Origin: a virus
Strand: one strand, 5' to 3'
Length of the DNA: 38,142 nucleotides
IMG/VR virus record: IMGVR_UViG_3300022562_000464
Coordinates: 1 to 38,142 of that record
Each line of letters starts with the position of its first letter. The stretch's first letter is position 1. Positions 1-7,218 of this stretch are shown here, one piece after another. Position numbers and translations under genes: made by a program. Below the pieces are notes generated by a model that searched no databases, was not told the origin of the DNA, and saw only the letters and a list, made by a program, of their open reading frames with translations.

Positions 1-590
1 TGTAATGTCCCCCACACTACCACCCCTAACACGTGCAAAATCCGTAGATGTTTGCTGTGTTAAATTTAACAGCGCACGCACTTGAGTTGGGCCAACCACA
101 GCAAGTTTAGGTTGTGCGGGATCAACATCATTCGTCATGAATAACTCTTGAATTTCTGTGATCGCATCAAAACTAATTTCTGTGGTGTAGTCGCCAACTG
201 TTTGGCTAGCGGGAAAGGCTGAGGTAGAACCATCACCCACGAGGGCATCAGCAGTTGCAGCGGCAATAATAATATCATCCACTGCGCGATTCATTGAATA
301 CGCTAAGTTTTCGGTTGCTGCGGATTTTGGCTCAACCAACATTTGCACAATATCTTCATTATCAATAACTGTACCTGTGTGCACGGTTTGCGCTACAGAT
401 ACGCGGCGATTCCATGGCAAATCTAGTGCGGGTGTTGGTGGTGCTGAGGTTGTTTTGGCTACCGCGTCGGAAAAGTCTAAAGTTTCCCAGTTGTGGCGGT
501 TACCATTAGAGGCGCGCTCCATTGTGTTGCCGCGCAACTTTGATGTGTACTGTTGAGCTAGTGCTTTAACATTACGTTCATACGTTTGAA
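1..590. repeat. Imperfect direct terminal repeat, left copy (pairs with 37553-38142)
   Basis: Bases 1-590 align without gaps to 37553-38142. I count 11 substitutions, at 105, 115, 118, 145, 244, 280, 373, 406, 445, 448 and 454 of the left copy. The repeat starts and ends exactly at the window edges, which is what a contig that closes on itself looks like. The mismatches mean the two ends were not read from one identical molecule. The best explanation is a circular or circularly permuted genome assembled from closely related variants. Confidence 0.95.
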
Positions 591-624
591 TGTAAATGTT
601 GTCAATATTTAATCCACCGGCCAT
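1..624 (-). CDS. Major capsid protein, N-terminal two thirds (cut by window start)
   Basis: This is the coat protein that builds the phage head. The ATG at 624-622 follows a good ribosome site (AGGAG in the leader) and the product starts MAGGLNIDNIYIQTYE. The reading frame is open to the window edge, so about the last 95 residues are missing here. It is 98% identical over 590 bases to the capsid gene at the other end of the window, and that copy supplies the missing C-terminus. Ten of the 11 differences are silent; one changes Ile to Leu (base 105). Its place directly after a scaffold gene is the usual podovirus order. If the ends join, the full protein is 302 residues. I infer the identity from position, length and scaffold neighbour together with general resemblance to podoviral capsids; no catalytic motif exists to confirm it. 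Confidence 0.82.
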   Translation of the reverse strand, partial: MAGGLNIDNIYIQTYERNVKALAQQYTSKLRGNTMERASNGNRHNWETLDFSDAVAKTTSAPPTPALDLPWNRRVSVAQTVHTGTVIDNEDIVQMLVEPKSAATENLAYSMNRAVDDIIIAAATADALVGDGSTSAFPASQTVGDYTTEISFDAITEIQELFMTNDVDPAQPKLAVVGPTQVRALLNLTQQTSTDFARVRGGSVGDIT

Positions 625-693
625 TTTAATATCTCCTAAGTTAAATGAATAAATCTCACTTCGCTTAGGTCTGCCCAATGAATTTTGGAACCT

Positions 694-751
694 AAAAAAA
701 TTCCAGCAGCAAGACAAATCGTTAGACGGGGCTTTGCTACCTTGCCGCTGG
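694..751 (-). terminator. Terminator-like hairpin with long loop in the capsid leader
   Basis: On the minus strand, CCAGCGGCAAG (751-741) pairs with CTTGCTGCTGG (713-703) with one G-T wobble. The stem has 11 pairs, a 27-base loop, and is followed after two A by seven T (700-694). It lies between the scaffold gene and the capsid start, inside the leader of a candidate capsid promoter. It may be a leaky terminator, an attenuator or an RNA-stabilising structure. The long loop makes a simple terminator less certain. Confidence 0.5.
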
Positions 752-764
752 ATTCAGGAACGAA

Positions 765-785
765 CAAGCAATCGGTTTTTGCTTG
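765..785. other. Perfect 7-bp hairpin in the capsid leader
   Basis: CAAGCAA (765-771) and TTGCTTG (779-785) form a perfect stem around a 7-base loop. It sits just downstream of the candidate capsid promoter and upstream of the larger terminator-like hairpin, so the capsid mRNA would begin with two stacked structures. Function unknown. Confidence 0.5.
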
Positions 786-791
786 CCTTAA

Positions 792-820
792 TTTATAATT
801 CACATGTTAATTAATTGCAA
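792..820 (-). promoter_or_regulatory. Candidate sigma70 promoter for the major capsid gene
   Basis: Minus strand: -35 TTGCAA (820-815), 17-base spacer, -10 TATAAA (797-792). It begins just after the stop codon of the scaffold gene at 830 and points at the capsid gene. The predicted start is near 785, giving a leader of about 160 bases that contains two hairpins. The phage has no RNA polymerase of its own, so host-type promoters are expected. Confidence 0.45.
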
Positions 821-829
821 CCGTGTATT

Positions 830-1687
830 TTATGCACCTACGGCTTGACCATTCGCTAATCTGTGAAGTTTTATCACTTTATCAACTGCCGCCTTATGGC
901 CTGGATGATGCGCGTTCCAATAAGGGTGATCTTTATTCCCTAGAATTTCATCAATGCTTTCGTTCGCTTCTTGAGGCGCCATTGTTTTATCTTGAACATG
1001 TGCATTAATTGCTTCACCGCCTAGCTGTTTTCCTAGCTGGTGCAACCATTTAGCGGTGCTTCGATCAATGGTTTTATTTTTAATTTGGCTAAGCAAAGAT
1101 TCACTCGCACCGGTTGCTTCTGCAATATTTAATATATCGTTCATGCGCTCATCATAGGCCGCGCCCCAATCACTTTTAAGTGCATTCTGTTCACTGGTTA
1201 AGCGTTGATTTGCGGCTTCAATTTGTGAACGATTTACACCTAATATATTTTTTGCGAATTTCTTGAATTGCCGTTTTGTCATACCAATTTCTTTTGCCAT
1301 GGCGCGCAAATCGTGTAATTCATTTTCGCTTACTTCCACATCATCGCCTAATTCATACCCTTTTTCATCGTCCGGTTTACCGAGCGAACGCATAACCTGT
1401 TCAATACTTCCCTCATCCTCAGGATCGGGGGAACGCATTAACCCTGGCACACGTGCCTGTAATGTTCCATAGAACTCGTTAAGCTGTTCGGCGCCAGCAT
1501 CCTTGCCAGGAATGCGAATTGATTGGCCCATGCGTGAGCGCATATTTTCCACCTGGCTCCAAAACTTTTCGGGTGAATCACTCGTTTGTACTTCCTGCCA
1601 CGCTTGCACATTCTGTGGTAAGTTGTTGCGCCAATCTTTAGAAACTATGGTTGTATCGTTTGGTGTATCAATTGGATGGTCGCTCAT
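830..1687 (-). CDS. Capsid scaffolding / assembly protein
   Basis: Scaffold proteins guide capsid assembly and then leave the head. The product (285 residues from the ATG at 1687) is highly charged and mostly predicted helix. It has an acidic N-terminal half, a Lys/Arg-rich helix near residues 140-175 and a basic C-terminus (KAAVDKVIKLHRLANGQ), the general build of T7 gp9-like scaffolds. I chose MSDHPID as the start because GAGG lies just upstream of it; the longer in-frame start would swallow that ribosome site. The gene overlaps the end of the upstream small gene (1668) and precedes the capsid gene, as expected for a scaffold. Identification rests on composition and position rather than a diagnostic motif. 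Confidence 0.75.
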   Translation of the reverse strand: MSDHPIDTPNDTTIVSKDWRNNLPQNVQAWQEVQTSDSPEKFWSQVENMRSRMGQSIRIPGKDAGAEQLNEFYGTLQARVPGLMRSPDPEDEGSIEQVMRSLGKPDDEKGYELGDDVEVSENELHDLRAMAKEIGMTKRQFKKFAKNILGVNRSQIEAANQRLTSEQNALKSDWGAAYDERMNDILNIAEATGASESLLSQIKNKTIDRSTAKWLHQLGKQLGGEAINAHVQDKTMAPQEANESIDEILGNKDHPYWNAHHPGHKAAVDKVIKLHRLANGQAVGA

Positions 1688-1901
1688 ATTTTCTAGCCTC
1701 ATTAATTAATATGTTAAGTGCTTCTTGTTTGCCTAAATTGTAATGCGTTAAATACGGTGAATCACTCACGCACGTTTCACCAATTTGTAAAATCGATTCT
1801 AAAAACCTGCGCATCACCTCAGTTTGTGGGCCTAATAGCGCACGGTGTAAAATCGCACGGCAAGCGTTTTGCTCCGCTTCAATTTCCTGAATGCTTCGCA
1901 T
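1668..1901 (-). CDS. Small hypothetical protein between portal and scaffold
   Basis: A 77-residue, mainly helical protein starting MRSIQEIEAEQNACR. The ATG at 1901 has GAGGTG upstream at good distance; an in-frame GTG three codons earlier is less likely. No membrane segment, metal site or known motif is visible; two Cys residues are not arranged as a metal site. It follows the portal stop almost directly and overlaps the scaffold start, so it is translated with the head genes. It could be a head accessory protein or a small host-takeover protein carried in the head operon. I do not recognise a function. Confidence 0.65.
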   Translation of the reverse strand: MRSIQEIEAEQNACRAILHRALLGPQTEVMRRFLESILQIGETCVSDSPYLTHYNLGKQEALNILINEARKYERPSN

Positions 1902-1902
1902 G

Positions 1903-3549
1903 TTAAACACCTCTTATTTGCGATTGCGTCGCAACCGCTTCACTTTCCGCCTTATCTGCCTTAGCCGTTTTTTCCTGAACTTCTGCTGCGTGCTGTTCTT
2001 CTGCCATGGCTTGCCTTTCACTTCTACGTTCCTCTATCTCAGATTTAGAGCGCATAAATTTAGCTGGCACACCTTGTAAATATCCAACTTCACGAACAGC
2101 AGTATCCCAATCGGGAACGTCAAGCACCTCAGGGTTAACCTGTGCAATAAGTTGAATTTGCATCACCCATCGATCAAACGCATCAATTTGGTGGTGCTGT
2201 AATGTTCTGGCGAGCGGGCCTAAATATTCCACATCCAAATCGCTCGCCATCTCAGCAACACTAGGCGGCATTTCCGGTAATTGCTTGGCACGATATAAAA
2301 TATTGAACGTGCGATTGATTACCGGATCAAGTAAATCCGTTTGTAAGCGGCCTAAGGTTGGGCCTATTAACCGCTCTAATTGTGCAACACGTGCATTAAT
2401 TTCTGTGGCAGTAGCGGGTGTGCCTTCCATTGGTGGCAACATTAATTGGTCTAATAAAAAATAGCTGCGAATGTTTTGGCGGTATCGCTCAATTTCACTG
2501 TAATTAATATCGAAACGTGCACGACTTTCAAAAGGCGCGACCTCATCCATAGACTTAACCACAGTGTAACCACCTGGATTTAAATCTAAGTCGCTAACCA
2601 AACCGCGCTCGGTTGCCATGATAGGCGGATCAATTACTTTTTCTGCCGCTGCAATCATTAATTCAATTAACTTGTTCAGCGTCATGGTGTCAGCCAATGC
2701 CATCATGCCAGGGCTATTTCCCCACATTGAATCGCTGGTTGTGCGCCAGCGCGGAACAAAAGCAGGCATCTCATAATAGCCGCCTTCATTGCCTACGCTT
2801 TCGGCGTCCTTTTCCATAATGTATTTAAAACCCCATGGCCTAGCCATTGGCGCAATGGGTTTTGTTAAATCAACATCGGGATTATTTTTGCGGCGATAAA
2901 TACAAAAAATGATAACCTGTTTTTCATTCTGCTGCGTTGAGCCATCCTGTGCCATTTCCTTAATGTATTGCGGCACATTGTCGCCAAACTTATCCACCAA
3001 TTGAAGCGGTGTAAAATCAAAGCGACGATAAAAATTTAACACGTTATTATCTGCATCCTCTTCGAAATAACATTCCTTTAATGGCACACTCTTGAAATTA
3101 ATACCATCATAATCAACTTCGTTTTTAACCTCCTCCATAATGATAGACGATCCATAATCTACTAAATCTTGGTAGGTTTCCGCTATTTCAATATTGAAAT
3201 TAGAATCATTTAACGTCTTATATATTTGATCGGTGCACGAATCCAACCATTCCACCGCATCATTATCCTGCATTAATTGTTCATTGCGAAAACGCAATTC
3301 AAACCAGCGCACACTACCACTCGTTAAGCTGCTGTGCAGGTGTGAAGCTAAAGCCTGTGAACCCATAATTGCAGTGCCATCATAAACAAAAGGCCGCTGC
3401 CATTCGATTGAATCCTCTGTGCGTTCGTCGCGAAAAAATCTACCGCGATAAGGTGCAATATATCGCTCTATAGAATCCCACATTTGTTGCACAACTTGGC
3501 GGTGACTGGCTAGCGATTGATAGCGGCGTCTAATTTCTTCATTTAACAT
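1903..3549 (-). CDS. Portal (head-tail connector) protein, T7 gp8-like
   Basis: The portal ring forms the DNA entry vertex and joins head to tail. The 548-residue length fits T7 gp8-like connectors (about 530-560). Features typical of the head-to-tail connecting protein family are visible: an N-terminal block with SIERYIAPYRGRFF, then AIMGSQALASHLHSSLTS, a YGSSIIMEE strand, and later GTPATATEINARVAQLERLIGPTLGRL. The C-terminus is a charged, Ala/Glu/Lys-rich helix. I start at the ATG at 3549, since GAGGAAA upstream would otherwise lie inside a longer N-terminus. It overlaps the end of the Acb2-like gene, so the two are translationally linked. Confident call. Confidence 0.92.
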   Translation of the reverse strand: MLNEEIRRRYQSLASHRQVVQQMWDSIERYIAPYRGRFFRDERTEDSIEWQRPFVYDGTAIMGSQALASHLHSSLTSGSVRWFELRFRNEQLMQDNDAVEWLDSCTDQIYKTLNDSNFNIEIAETYQDLVDYGSSIIMEEVKNEVDYDGINFKSVPLKECYFEEDADNNVLNFYRRFDFTPLQLVDKFGDNVPQYIKEMAQDGSTQQNEKQVIIFCIYRRKNNPDVDLTKPIAPMARPWGFKYIMEKDAESVGNEGGYYEMPAFVPRWRTTSDSMWGNSPGMMALADTMTLNKLIELMIAAAEKVIDPPIMATERGLVSDLDLNPGGYTVVKSMDEVAPFESRARFDINYSEIERYRQNIRSYFLLDQLMLPPMEGTPATATEINARVAQLERLIGPTLGRLQTDLLDPVINRTFNILYRAKQLPEMPPSVAEMASDLDVEYLGPLARTLQHHQIDAFDRWVMQIQLIAQVNPEVLDVPDWDTAVREVGYLQGVPAKFMRSKSEIEERRSERQAMAEEQHAAEVQEKTAKADKAESEAVATQSQIRGV

Positions 3550-3781
3550 GTTCTGTTTCCTCACTATTAGGCCGCGCTATGCTTCTAATCGCTGCCATAA
3601 AACCTTGTTCTATATGTGTTCTCCCAATGCTTAACCACCGCGCATCGATGTTAGGCATCGATTTAACCGTATCTAATATGTGAAGTAACGTAGCCTCAGC
3701 AACCTTTAACTCGTTCATCATATAAATTTCAGTTTCATTTAATTCGCGGTAACCCTTAATTTTCCTGTGCTGGTTGTCCAT
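3539..3781 (-). CDS. acb2: Acb2/Tad1-hairpin family protein, probable anti-CBASS nucleotide sponge
   Basis: An 80-residue protein beginning MDNQHRKIKGYRELNETEIYMMNELK and ending with RWLSIGRTHIEQGFMAAIRS followed by IARP. This head-and-tail pair (an H-x-x-IKGYR-x-L start and an R-x-L-x-I-x-R/T-x-x-x-x-Q-GFM-A-x-R-x-x-A-x-P end around a helical hairpin) is, from memory of the family, the signature of the small phage proteins now called Acb2. Acb2 proteins assemble as oligomers that bind cyclic di- and trinucleotides and so block CBASS defence. In other phages they often sit among head genes, as here between a small gene and the portal, overlapping both. The function is inferred from family resemblance; nucleotide-binding residues were not checked against a structure. 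Confidence 0.68.
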   Translation of the reverse strand: MDNQHRKIKGYRELNETEIYMMNELKVAEATLLHILDTVKSMPNIDARWLSIGRTHIEQGFMAAIRSIARPNSEETEHVK

Positions 3782-3962
3782 CTTTTGCCCTCGGTATTGG
3801 TTTAAGTTCTGGAATTTCTAATTGCATTTCTGCGCGCTTCATTGGGCTTGGTTTACCTGTTAACTGTTCTTCTAACTCCCACGCCGCCATAAGTATTTGT
3901 GCATCACTCCACCGGTCGCCACCTGGCTTTTTCTTTTGCCCATATCGAATAACACGCGGCAT
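3756..3962 (-). CDS. Small hypothetical protein upstream of the Acb2-like gene
   Basis: A 68-residue protein with a basic start (MPRVIRYGQKKKPGGDRWSD), a central helix (AQILMAAWELEEQLTGKPS) and a Pro/Glu-rich C-terminus. The ATG has a very strong ribosome site (GGGGGAG). Its end overlaps the start of the Acb2-like gene by 26 bases, so the two are co-translated. The basic start and Trp-containing helix could bind nucleic acid or another protein, but no family is recognised. Confidence 0.6.
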   Translation of the reverse strand: MPRVIRYGQKKKPGGDRWSDAQILMAAWELEEQLTGKPSPMKRAEMQLEIPELKPIPRAKDGQPAQEN

Positions 3963-3971
3963 TTACTCCCC

Positions 3972-4253
3972 CTATTTTTTTATAAAACCTTTGGCCTCTA
4001 ACCACATGGCCACACCCACAGCAATCACACCCACTGCAATAGAAATCTTTTGAATAACGCTTTTACCCACTGCGCGGTATAGATCATTCGTTAACTTTTC
4101 CGCTGCACGTTCCGCTGATTGTTCAATTATTTGCTCGAATGGAAAATCATTCACGGCTTGATTGATAGCCAACTTAATCATGGCGTTAATTATTTTTTTC
4201 TCATCTTCATTAAACGGTAAGCCTTGCCGTCGTTCGGGGCCTTTATAGTTCAT
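3972..4253 (-). CDS. Small single-span membrane protein; possible holin-like
   Basis: A 93-residue protein. Residues 1-65 are charged and helical (MNYKGPERRQGLPFNEDEKK); residues about 68-87 form one hydrophobic span rich in Val, Ala and Gly (ISIAVGVIAVGVAMWLEAKGFI), followed by two Lys. This is a tail-anchored layout. It lies between the large terminase and the portal, where many podoviruses keep lysis genes. That context and the short span make a pinholin- or holin-like role possible, but no endolysin is next to it and the sequence alone does not decide it. Start ATG follows GGAATTGAAGCG, a moderate ribosome site. Confidence 0.6.
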   Translation of the reverse strand: MNYKGPERRQGLPFNEDEKKIINAMIKLAINQAVNDFPFEQIIEQSAERAAEKLTNDLYRAVGKSVIQKISIAVGVIAVGVAMWLEAKGFIKK

Positions 4254-4265
4254 CGCTTCAATTCC

Positions 4266-4277
4266 TTAACATGTTAA
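4266..4277. other. Perfect 12-base palindrome TTAACATGTTAA in a gene gap
   Basis: TTAACATGTTAA reads the same on both strands and fills the 33-base gap between the large terminase stop and the next start. It belongs to the over-represented AAC-NN-GTT class described below. It could be a protein-binding site; no other evidence. Confidence 0.4.
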
Positions 4278-4286
4278 ATATTGAGC

Positions 4287-5633
4287 TCAATAAGAAAACC
4301 GACTTCTGCCAGTACGCACCACCATTGGCCTGCGCATAAAATTATTTTGTCGTGTCACTCTATGGGTGTTGGCGCGTTGAGTCACATCCCCCAACTGAGG
4401 ATGGTAATTAATTGCTAAATAACGGAAGGCATCGGCGCCATGGGAATATTTATCGTGAACAGGTGAATCCATAAACTCACCGATTTTATGATCATACTTT
4501 TTGCGGTAATTATCTAAACAGTCCACACCCTTATTTGTTCGTGTGGCATCAAAATAACATTGCGGCAATAACATGCGCACAGCATTAATGCCGTCACCAA
4601 TTTTTTGCACAGGTGTAATTTCCACACTGTCGAACAGGTTAGACGCTTCAAATAATTCGCGGCGTGTGGTGCCTGTGCTTAATTCCCTTACATCGGCGTC
4701 ATGTGGTAAAAAACATGAACCATAACGATAAGGCTTCCTAGATAGATCACTAAGAATTTCAACCAGCGAAGTATTACGCCACTCCTCATAATCGATTAGC
4801 CTTATTTCATTGCGCACGCATTGGGTAAACCAAATCGCTGTTGCATCGTCCATGCCTAAATCAATTCCTAAATCAACAGGTAACGCGGGTGCAGGTGGAA
4901 TGTTTAACACGCGCCCCTCACTCTTAACACGTTCCATTTCTAAACCATAGAATGAACCGCGCACCGCTGCACTCCAATCACATAAAAATTCTTGGCGGTA
5001 TTCTTCTTCACCCATGGTTTGACGCGCCATCTCTAATTCATCCTCATCAACCACTTTGGTAATGTCGGCACGAAATGTTTTTGCCAGCCATCCTTCACGT
5101 GTTAAACCATCCTGGTAAATATCATAAAAATGATTCTTGCCATTGGGAGTGCCAAGAAAAATACACCACCCTTTTCTATCCGCTAAGGCCGGTCGCAACA
5201 CCTCTTTGTAAATTAAAGGCGACATATTGCCGTATTCATCCAATATGCACCCATCACAATAGTTACCACGCAAAGCATCAAACTCGGTTGCACCGTGTAG
5301 CCACACCATTGCATTGTTATGCGGGAACACTGCGCGCAATTCTGTTTCGTAATATTTCATGCCAGGTATGCGGCGCGTGAATTCTTTTAAATATTCCCAC
5401 GCAATTGATTTAGCTTGCTTATAGGTTGGCGCGATATAGAAAAATTTAGGGTTAGGAAGGGGGCAAGTAAGGGCACCTGCTATGGCTTCATTGATGGCTA
5501 GAACGGACTTACCAAAGCGACGGTGAATAGCAAGAACAGCAAAACGTATACGGTCGCCGTTATTGTATAGCGTGTTATGTATTTCTTGTTGGAGCGGTCG
5601 AGGCTCATAGGGAATTATTATTTTTTTCTGCAT
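4287..5633 (-). CDS. terL: Terminase large subunit (packaging ATPase-nuclease)
   Basis: The motor that pumps DNA into the head and cuts it. The 448-residue protein has both domains. The ATPase shows Walker A HRRFGKS (37-43), the adenine-side motif IAPTYKQAK, Walker B CILDEYG (129-135) and the coupling motif FLGTPNGKNHFYD (159-171). The RNase H-like nuclease shows DLGIDLGMDDATA (Asp258 the likely first metal ligand), HDAD (311-314) and SHGADAFRYLA (Asp401, the last metal ligand). All key residues are present, so it should be active. The length is short for T7 gp19 (about 590) but fits many temperate podoviruses. The ribosome site upstream of the ATG is weak. The small subunit is about 200 bases upstream. 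Confidence 0.95.
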   Translation of the reverse strand: MQKKIIIPYEPRPLQQEIHNTLYNNGDRIRFAVLAIHRRFGKSVLAINEAIAGALTCPLPNPKFFYIAPTYKQAKSIAWEYLKEFTRRIPGMKYYETELRAVFPHNNAMVWLHGATEFDALRGNYCDGCILDEYGNMSPLIYKEVLRPALADRKGWCIFLGTPNGKNHFYDIYQDGLTREGWLAKTFRADITKVVDEDELEMARQTMGEEEYRQEFLCDWSAAVRGSFYGLEMERVKSEGRVLNIPPAPALPVDLGIDLGMDDATAIWFTQCVRNEIRLIDYEEWRNTSLVEILSDLSRKPYRYGSCFLPHDADVRELSTGTTRRELFEASNLFDSVEITPVQKIGDGINAVRMLLPQCYFDATRTNKGVDCLDNYRKKYDHKIGEFMDSPVHDKYSHGADAFRYLAINYHPQLGDVTQRANTHRVTRQNNFMRRPMVVRTGRSRFSY

Positions 5634-5836
5634 AGTGAAAAATATTCATCATGGTTTTGGTATTTTGGCTGTGTGGCTTAGTACGCCTAAGCCGTCGCCG
5701 CGATTTTTGCCCCCACCCCACCCCAAAAAAACGCGGGGAACTGGGGAAAACCAAACCGATTAATGCCTATTTTTCACTGTTTTTTAAGGTGCTTGCCCTT
5801 GTTTCATCGTCAAGCAATCACTGTAACTTATTGTTT
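5634..5836. other. Structured intergenic region between terminase genes; candidate pac/cos site
   Basis: About 200 bases without a convincing gene. It holds a perfect hairpin GGCTTAG/CTAAGCC (5675-5681 and 5687-5693), a run CCCCCACCCCACCCC (5710-5724) followed by seven A, and GCGGGGAACTGGGG (5733-5746). On the minus strand the C-run is three G tracts next to a T tract. Such GC-rich structure stands out from the AT-leaning genome. A site between terS and terL is a common place for packaging recognition, so pac/cos is the suggestion; no cleavage site can be named. Confidence 0.4.
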
Positions 5837-6307
5837 TTATTGCATATTTTGTTCAATCAAGTGGTTGTGTACAAGTTCTGTGTCAAATTCACCATCAATT
5901 GTTTCGCCATCCTGCTCAATGCTTAACGTGTTATCTAATTCCCACTTGTCCTGCCCTGTTTGGAATGGCACAACCACTATGAGCGGGCCTTCGCGCCTCT
6001 CAAAACCCTGAGGTTTCGCACCACCAATATAAATGCCATGTCTCAATTGCAAATACCTATCCATGTGTTGCGCACTACCTTGCAATGCCTTTTCCCTTAA
6101 CACGTTCACACACAATTGCACATCTTCTTGATCACCAATTGCCAAACATTCCTTTAGTCTTGCATCATTTTCTAGCCTTCTATACAGCGTGGCTTCTGAC
6201 ATCCCAAGCGCTTGTGCAATCATCAACCTAGATAACCCATTAGCGGCAAGCCTCTGTGCAAGGTCATAATGTTTTTTTGTAAATTTTATCGAGCGTTTAC
6301 CAGCCAT
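5837..6307 (-). CDS. Terminase small subunit (DNA-binding)
   Basis: The small terminase recognises the packaging site. The 156-residue protein (from MAGKRSIKFTKKHYD) has an N-terminal helix-turn-helix, about residues 12-45, with the pattern AQRLAANGLSRLMIAQALGM then SEATLYRRLENDARL. This is the usual small-terminase or phage-terminase-like HTH. A central helical part (VNVLREKALQGSAQHMDRYL) suits ring assembly, and the C-terminal 50 residues are acidic. It lies directly upstream of terL, which supports the call. I start at the ATG at 6307 rather than an in-frame GTG three codons earlier; neither has a clear ribosome site. Confidence 0.78.
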   Translation of the reverse strand: MAGKRSIKFTKKHYDLAQRLAANGLSRLMIAQALGMSEATLYRRLENDARLKECLAIGDQEDVQLCVNVLREKALQGSAQHMDRYLQLRHGIYIGGAKPQGFERREGPLIVVVPFQTGQDKWELDNTLSIEQDGETIDGEFDTELVHNHLIEQNMQ

Positions 6308-6397
6308 ATTAATCACATGTTCAAATTATTCACTCACAACAAAATACAGCCACTCTCATCAAATATCAAATATGCAATAAATTGTGATGAATATTTA

Positions 6398-6925
6398 TCA
6401 CTTAATTAACTTTTCAGCACCATAAACAGCCAAAAGCATTGCCTCAGCCTTATTATGATCCTTTTTAAATTTTAGTTCAGCATTATTAATCCGCTGCAAT
6501 GCTATCGTTCTGCTGTAATCCTTATCCGCACCAGTTAAACCAAAATACCTTTTCCATTTTTGTGGTGAAACATATTCATACTGAAATAATTTAGTACACA
6601 GCACACCACGCACCACACCAAATGCATCGCCAAAACTAAATGCACCCATAGCGCCATCACGCGGCATTGAATGCACAGCTTCACAGGTTAAAAACACCTT
6701 ACAAGGCGCGCACAATTCAATCACGTGTTCAATCCACAAATTTACCGCATGTGGGCTAACGCGCTTTCGTGTCTTGGTGGTTTCAAAAGGCATATCAATG
6801 GCCTCAACCAATTGATAAAAGCTAGTCGATTCATCCTCATCATTAACACGCACAGCAGCTAACGCACCGCTTACGCCTGGATCAATACCAATGAACAATT
6901 TGCACAATTCGTTTTTCATAGTCAT
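6398..6925 (-). CDS. RuvC-like Holliday junction resolvase
   Basis: An RNase H-fold endonuclease that would resolve branched DNA before packaging. Residues near the start read LFIGIDPGVSGALA, with the first catalytic Asp in GIDPG. The second acid is in FLTCEAVHSMPRDGA, and the last is in the C-terminal DHNKAEAMLLAVYG, the classic RuvC-type D-x-x-x-A-E/D pattern. KWKRYFGLTG is also typical of phage RuvC homologues. The length (175 residues from MTMKNEL) is normal. The track upstream is a low-complexity stretch, so I prefer the ATG at 6925 (or 6919) over an earlier one. It lies next to the terminase genes, where phage resolvases often sit. Confidence 0.88.
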   Translation of the reverse strand: MTMKNELCKLFIGIDPGVSGALAAVRVNDEDESTSFYQLVEAIDMPFETTKTRKRVSPHAVNLWIEHVIELCAPCKVFLTCEAVHSMPRDGAMGAFSFGDAFGVVRGVLCTKLFQYEYVSPQKWKRYFGLTGADKDYSRTIALQRINNAELKFKKDHNKAEAMLLAVYGAEKLIK

Positions 6926-6958
6926 TTTTACTCTGGTTATTTTTTCGGCACTTTTTTG

Positions 6959-6976
6959 CAACATTTTTCGCACTTT
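6959..6976 (+). repeat. 18-base direct repeat, copy 1 (copy 2 at 7002-7019)
   Basis: CAACATTTTTCGCACTTT here and CAACATTTTTTGCACTTT at 7002-7019 match at 17 of 18 bases and are 43 bases apart. A third partial unit (GGCACTTTTTTGCAAC) overlaps the left edge. They could be iterons or operator sites. Confidence 0.6.
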
Positions 6977-7095
6977 TTTTAAAAAAACAAAAAAAATTCA
7001 TCAACATTTTTTGCACTTTAAAAACCCTCTGGCAAACTAATGTGGGTTTTAGCAAACTATTGTTAATTAGTGTGTGTTGATCATGCCCATATTGA

Positions 7096-7157
7096 CTATA
7101 TATTAATAATATTTTACGCTCGTTGGTGCGAGCGTTAAATATTAATAATATATATAG
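7096..7157. repeat. Large AT-rich hairpin with GC core
   Basis: The core ACGCTCG (7116-7122) and CGAGCGT (7129-7135) pair perfectly around a TTGGTG loop. The flanks continue as an AT-rich stem with only a few mismatches, out to CTATA/TATAG. The 12-mer TATTAATAATAT occurs directly repeated at 7101-7112 and 7140-7151, one on each arm. A structure of this size in the gap next to the primase-helicase may act in replication initiation or as a two-way terminator, though no U-tract follows the core. Confidence 0.6.
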
Positions 7158-7218
7158 GGCCACGAAAATTTTTTCATTTTTTTGATGAAAAAACCTCTCA
7201 AATTATTTCCAATCATTT

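Larger units (their letters stand above)
6926..7218. other. AT-rich noncoding region with repeats; candidate replication origin
   Basis: About 290 bases between the resolvase and the primase-helicase. From the resolvase side it holds an 18-base direct repeat pair, an 11-base repeat pair (GCAAACTAATG at 7032 and GCAAACTATTG at 7052, 20 bases apart), a 62-base imperfect palindrome and an inverted repeat TTTTTTCAT/ATGAAAAAA near 7173-7197. The region is much richer in A/T tracts than the genes around it. Repeats plus an AT-rich hairpin next to the replication gene are typical of an origin. An alternative is a transcription boundary. Open reading frames through it are low complexity and not credible. 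Confidence 0.45.

Noticed and set aside
5651-5926. Open frame on the plus strand between the terminase genes (about 91 residues)
   Set aside because: It crosses a homopolymer-rich, structured spacer and overlaps the end of the small terminase on the other strand. No ribosome site, and no protein-like pattern.
6882-7163. Minus-strand open frame of 93 residues through the AT-rich gap
   Set aside because: It runs through the large hairpin and A/T tracts, is rich in Phe/Lys/Asn runs, and overlaps the start of the resolvase in another frame. Better explained as noncoding.
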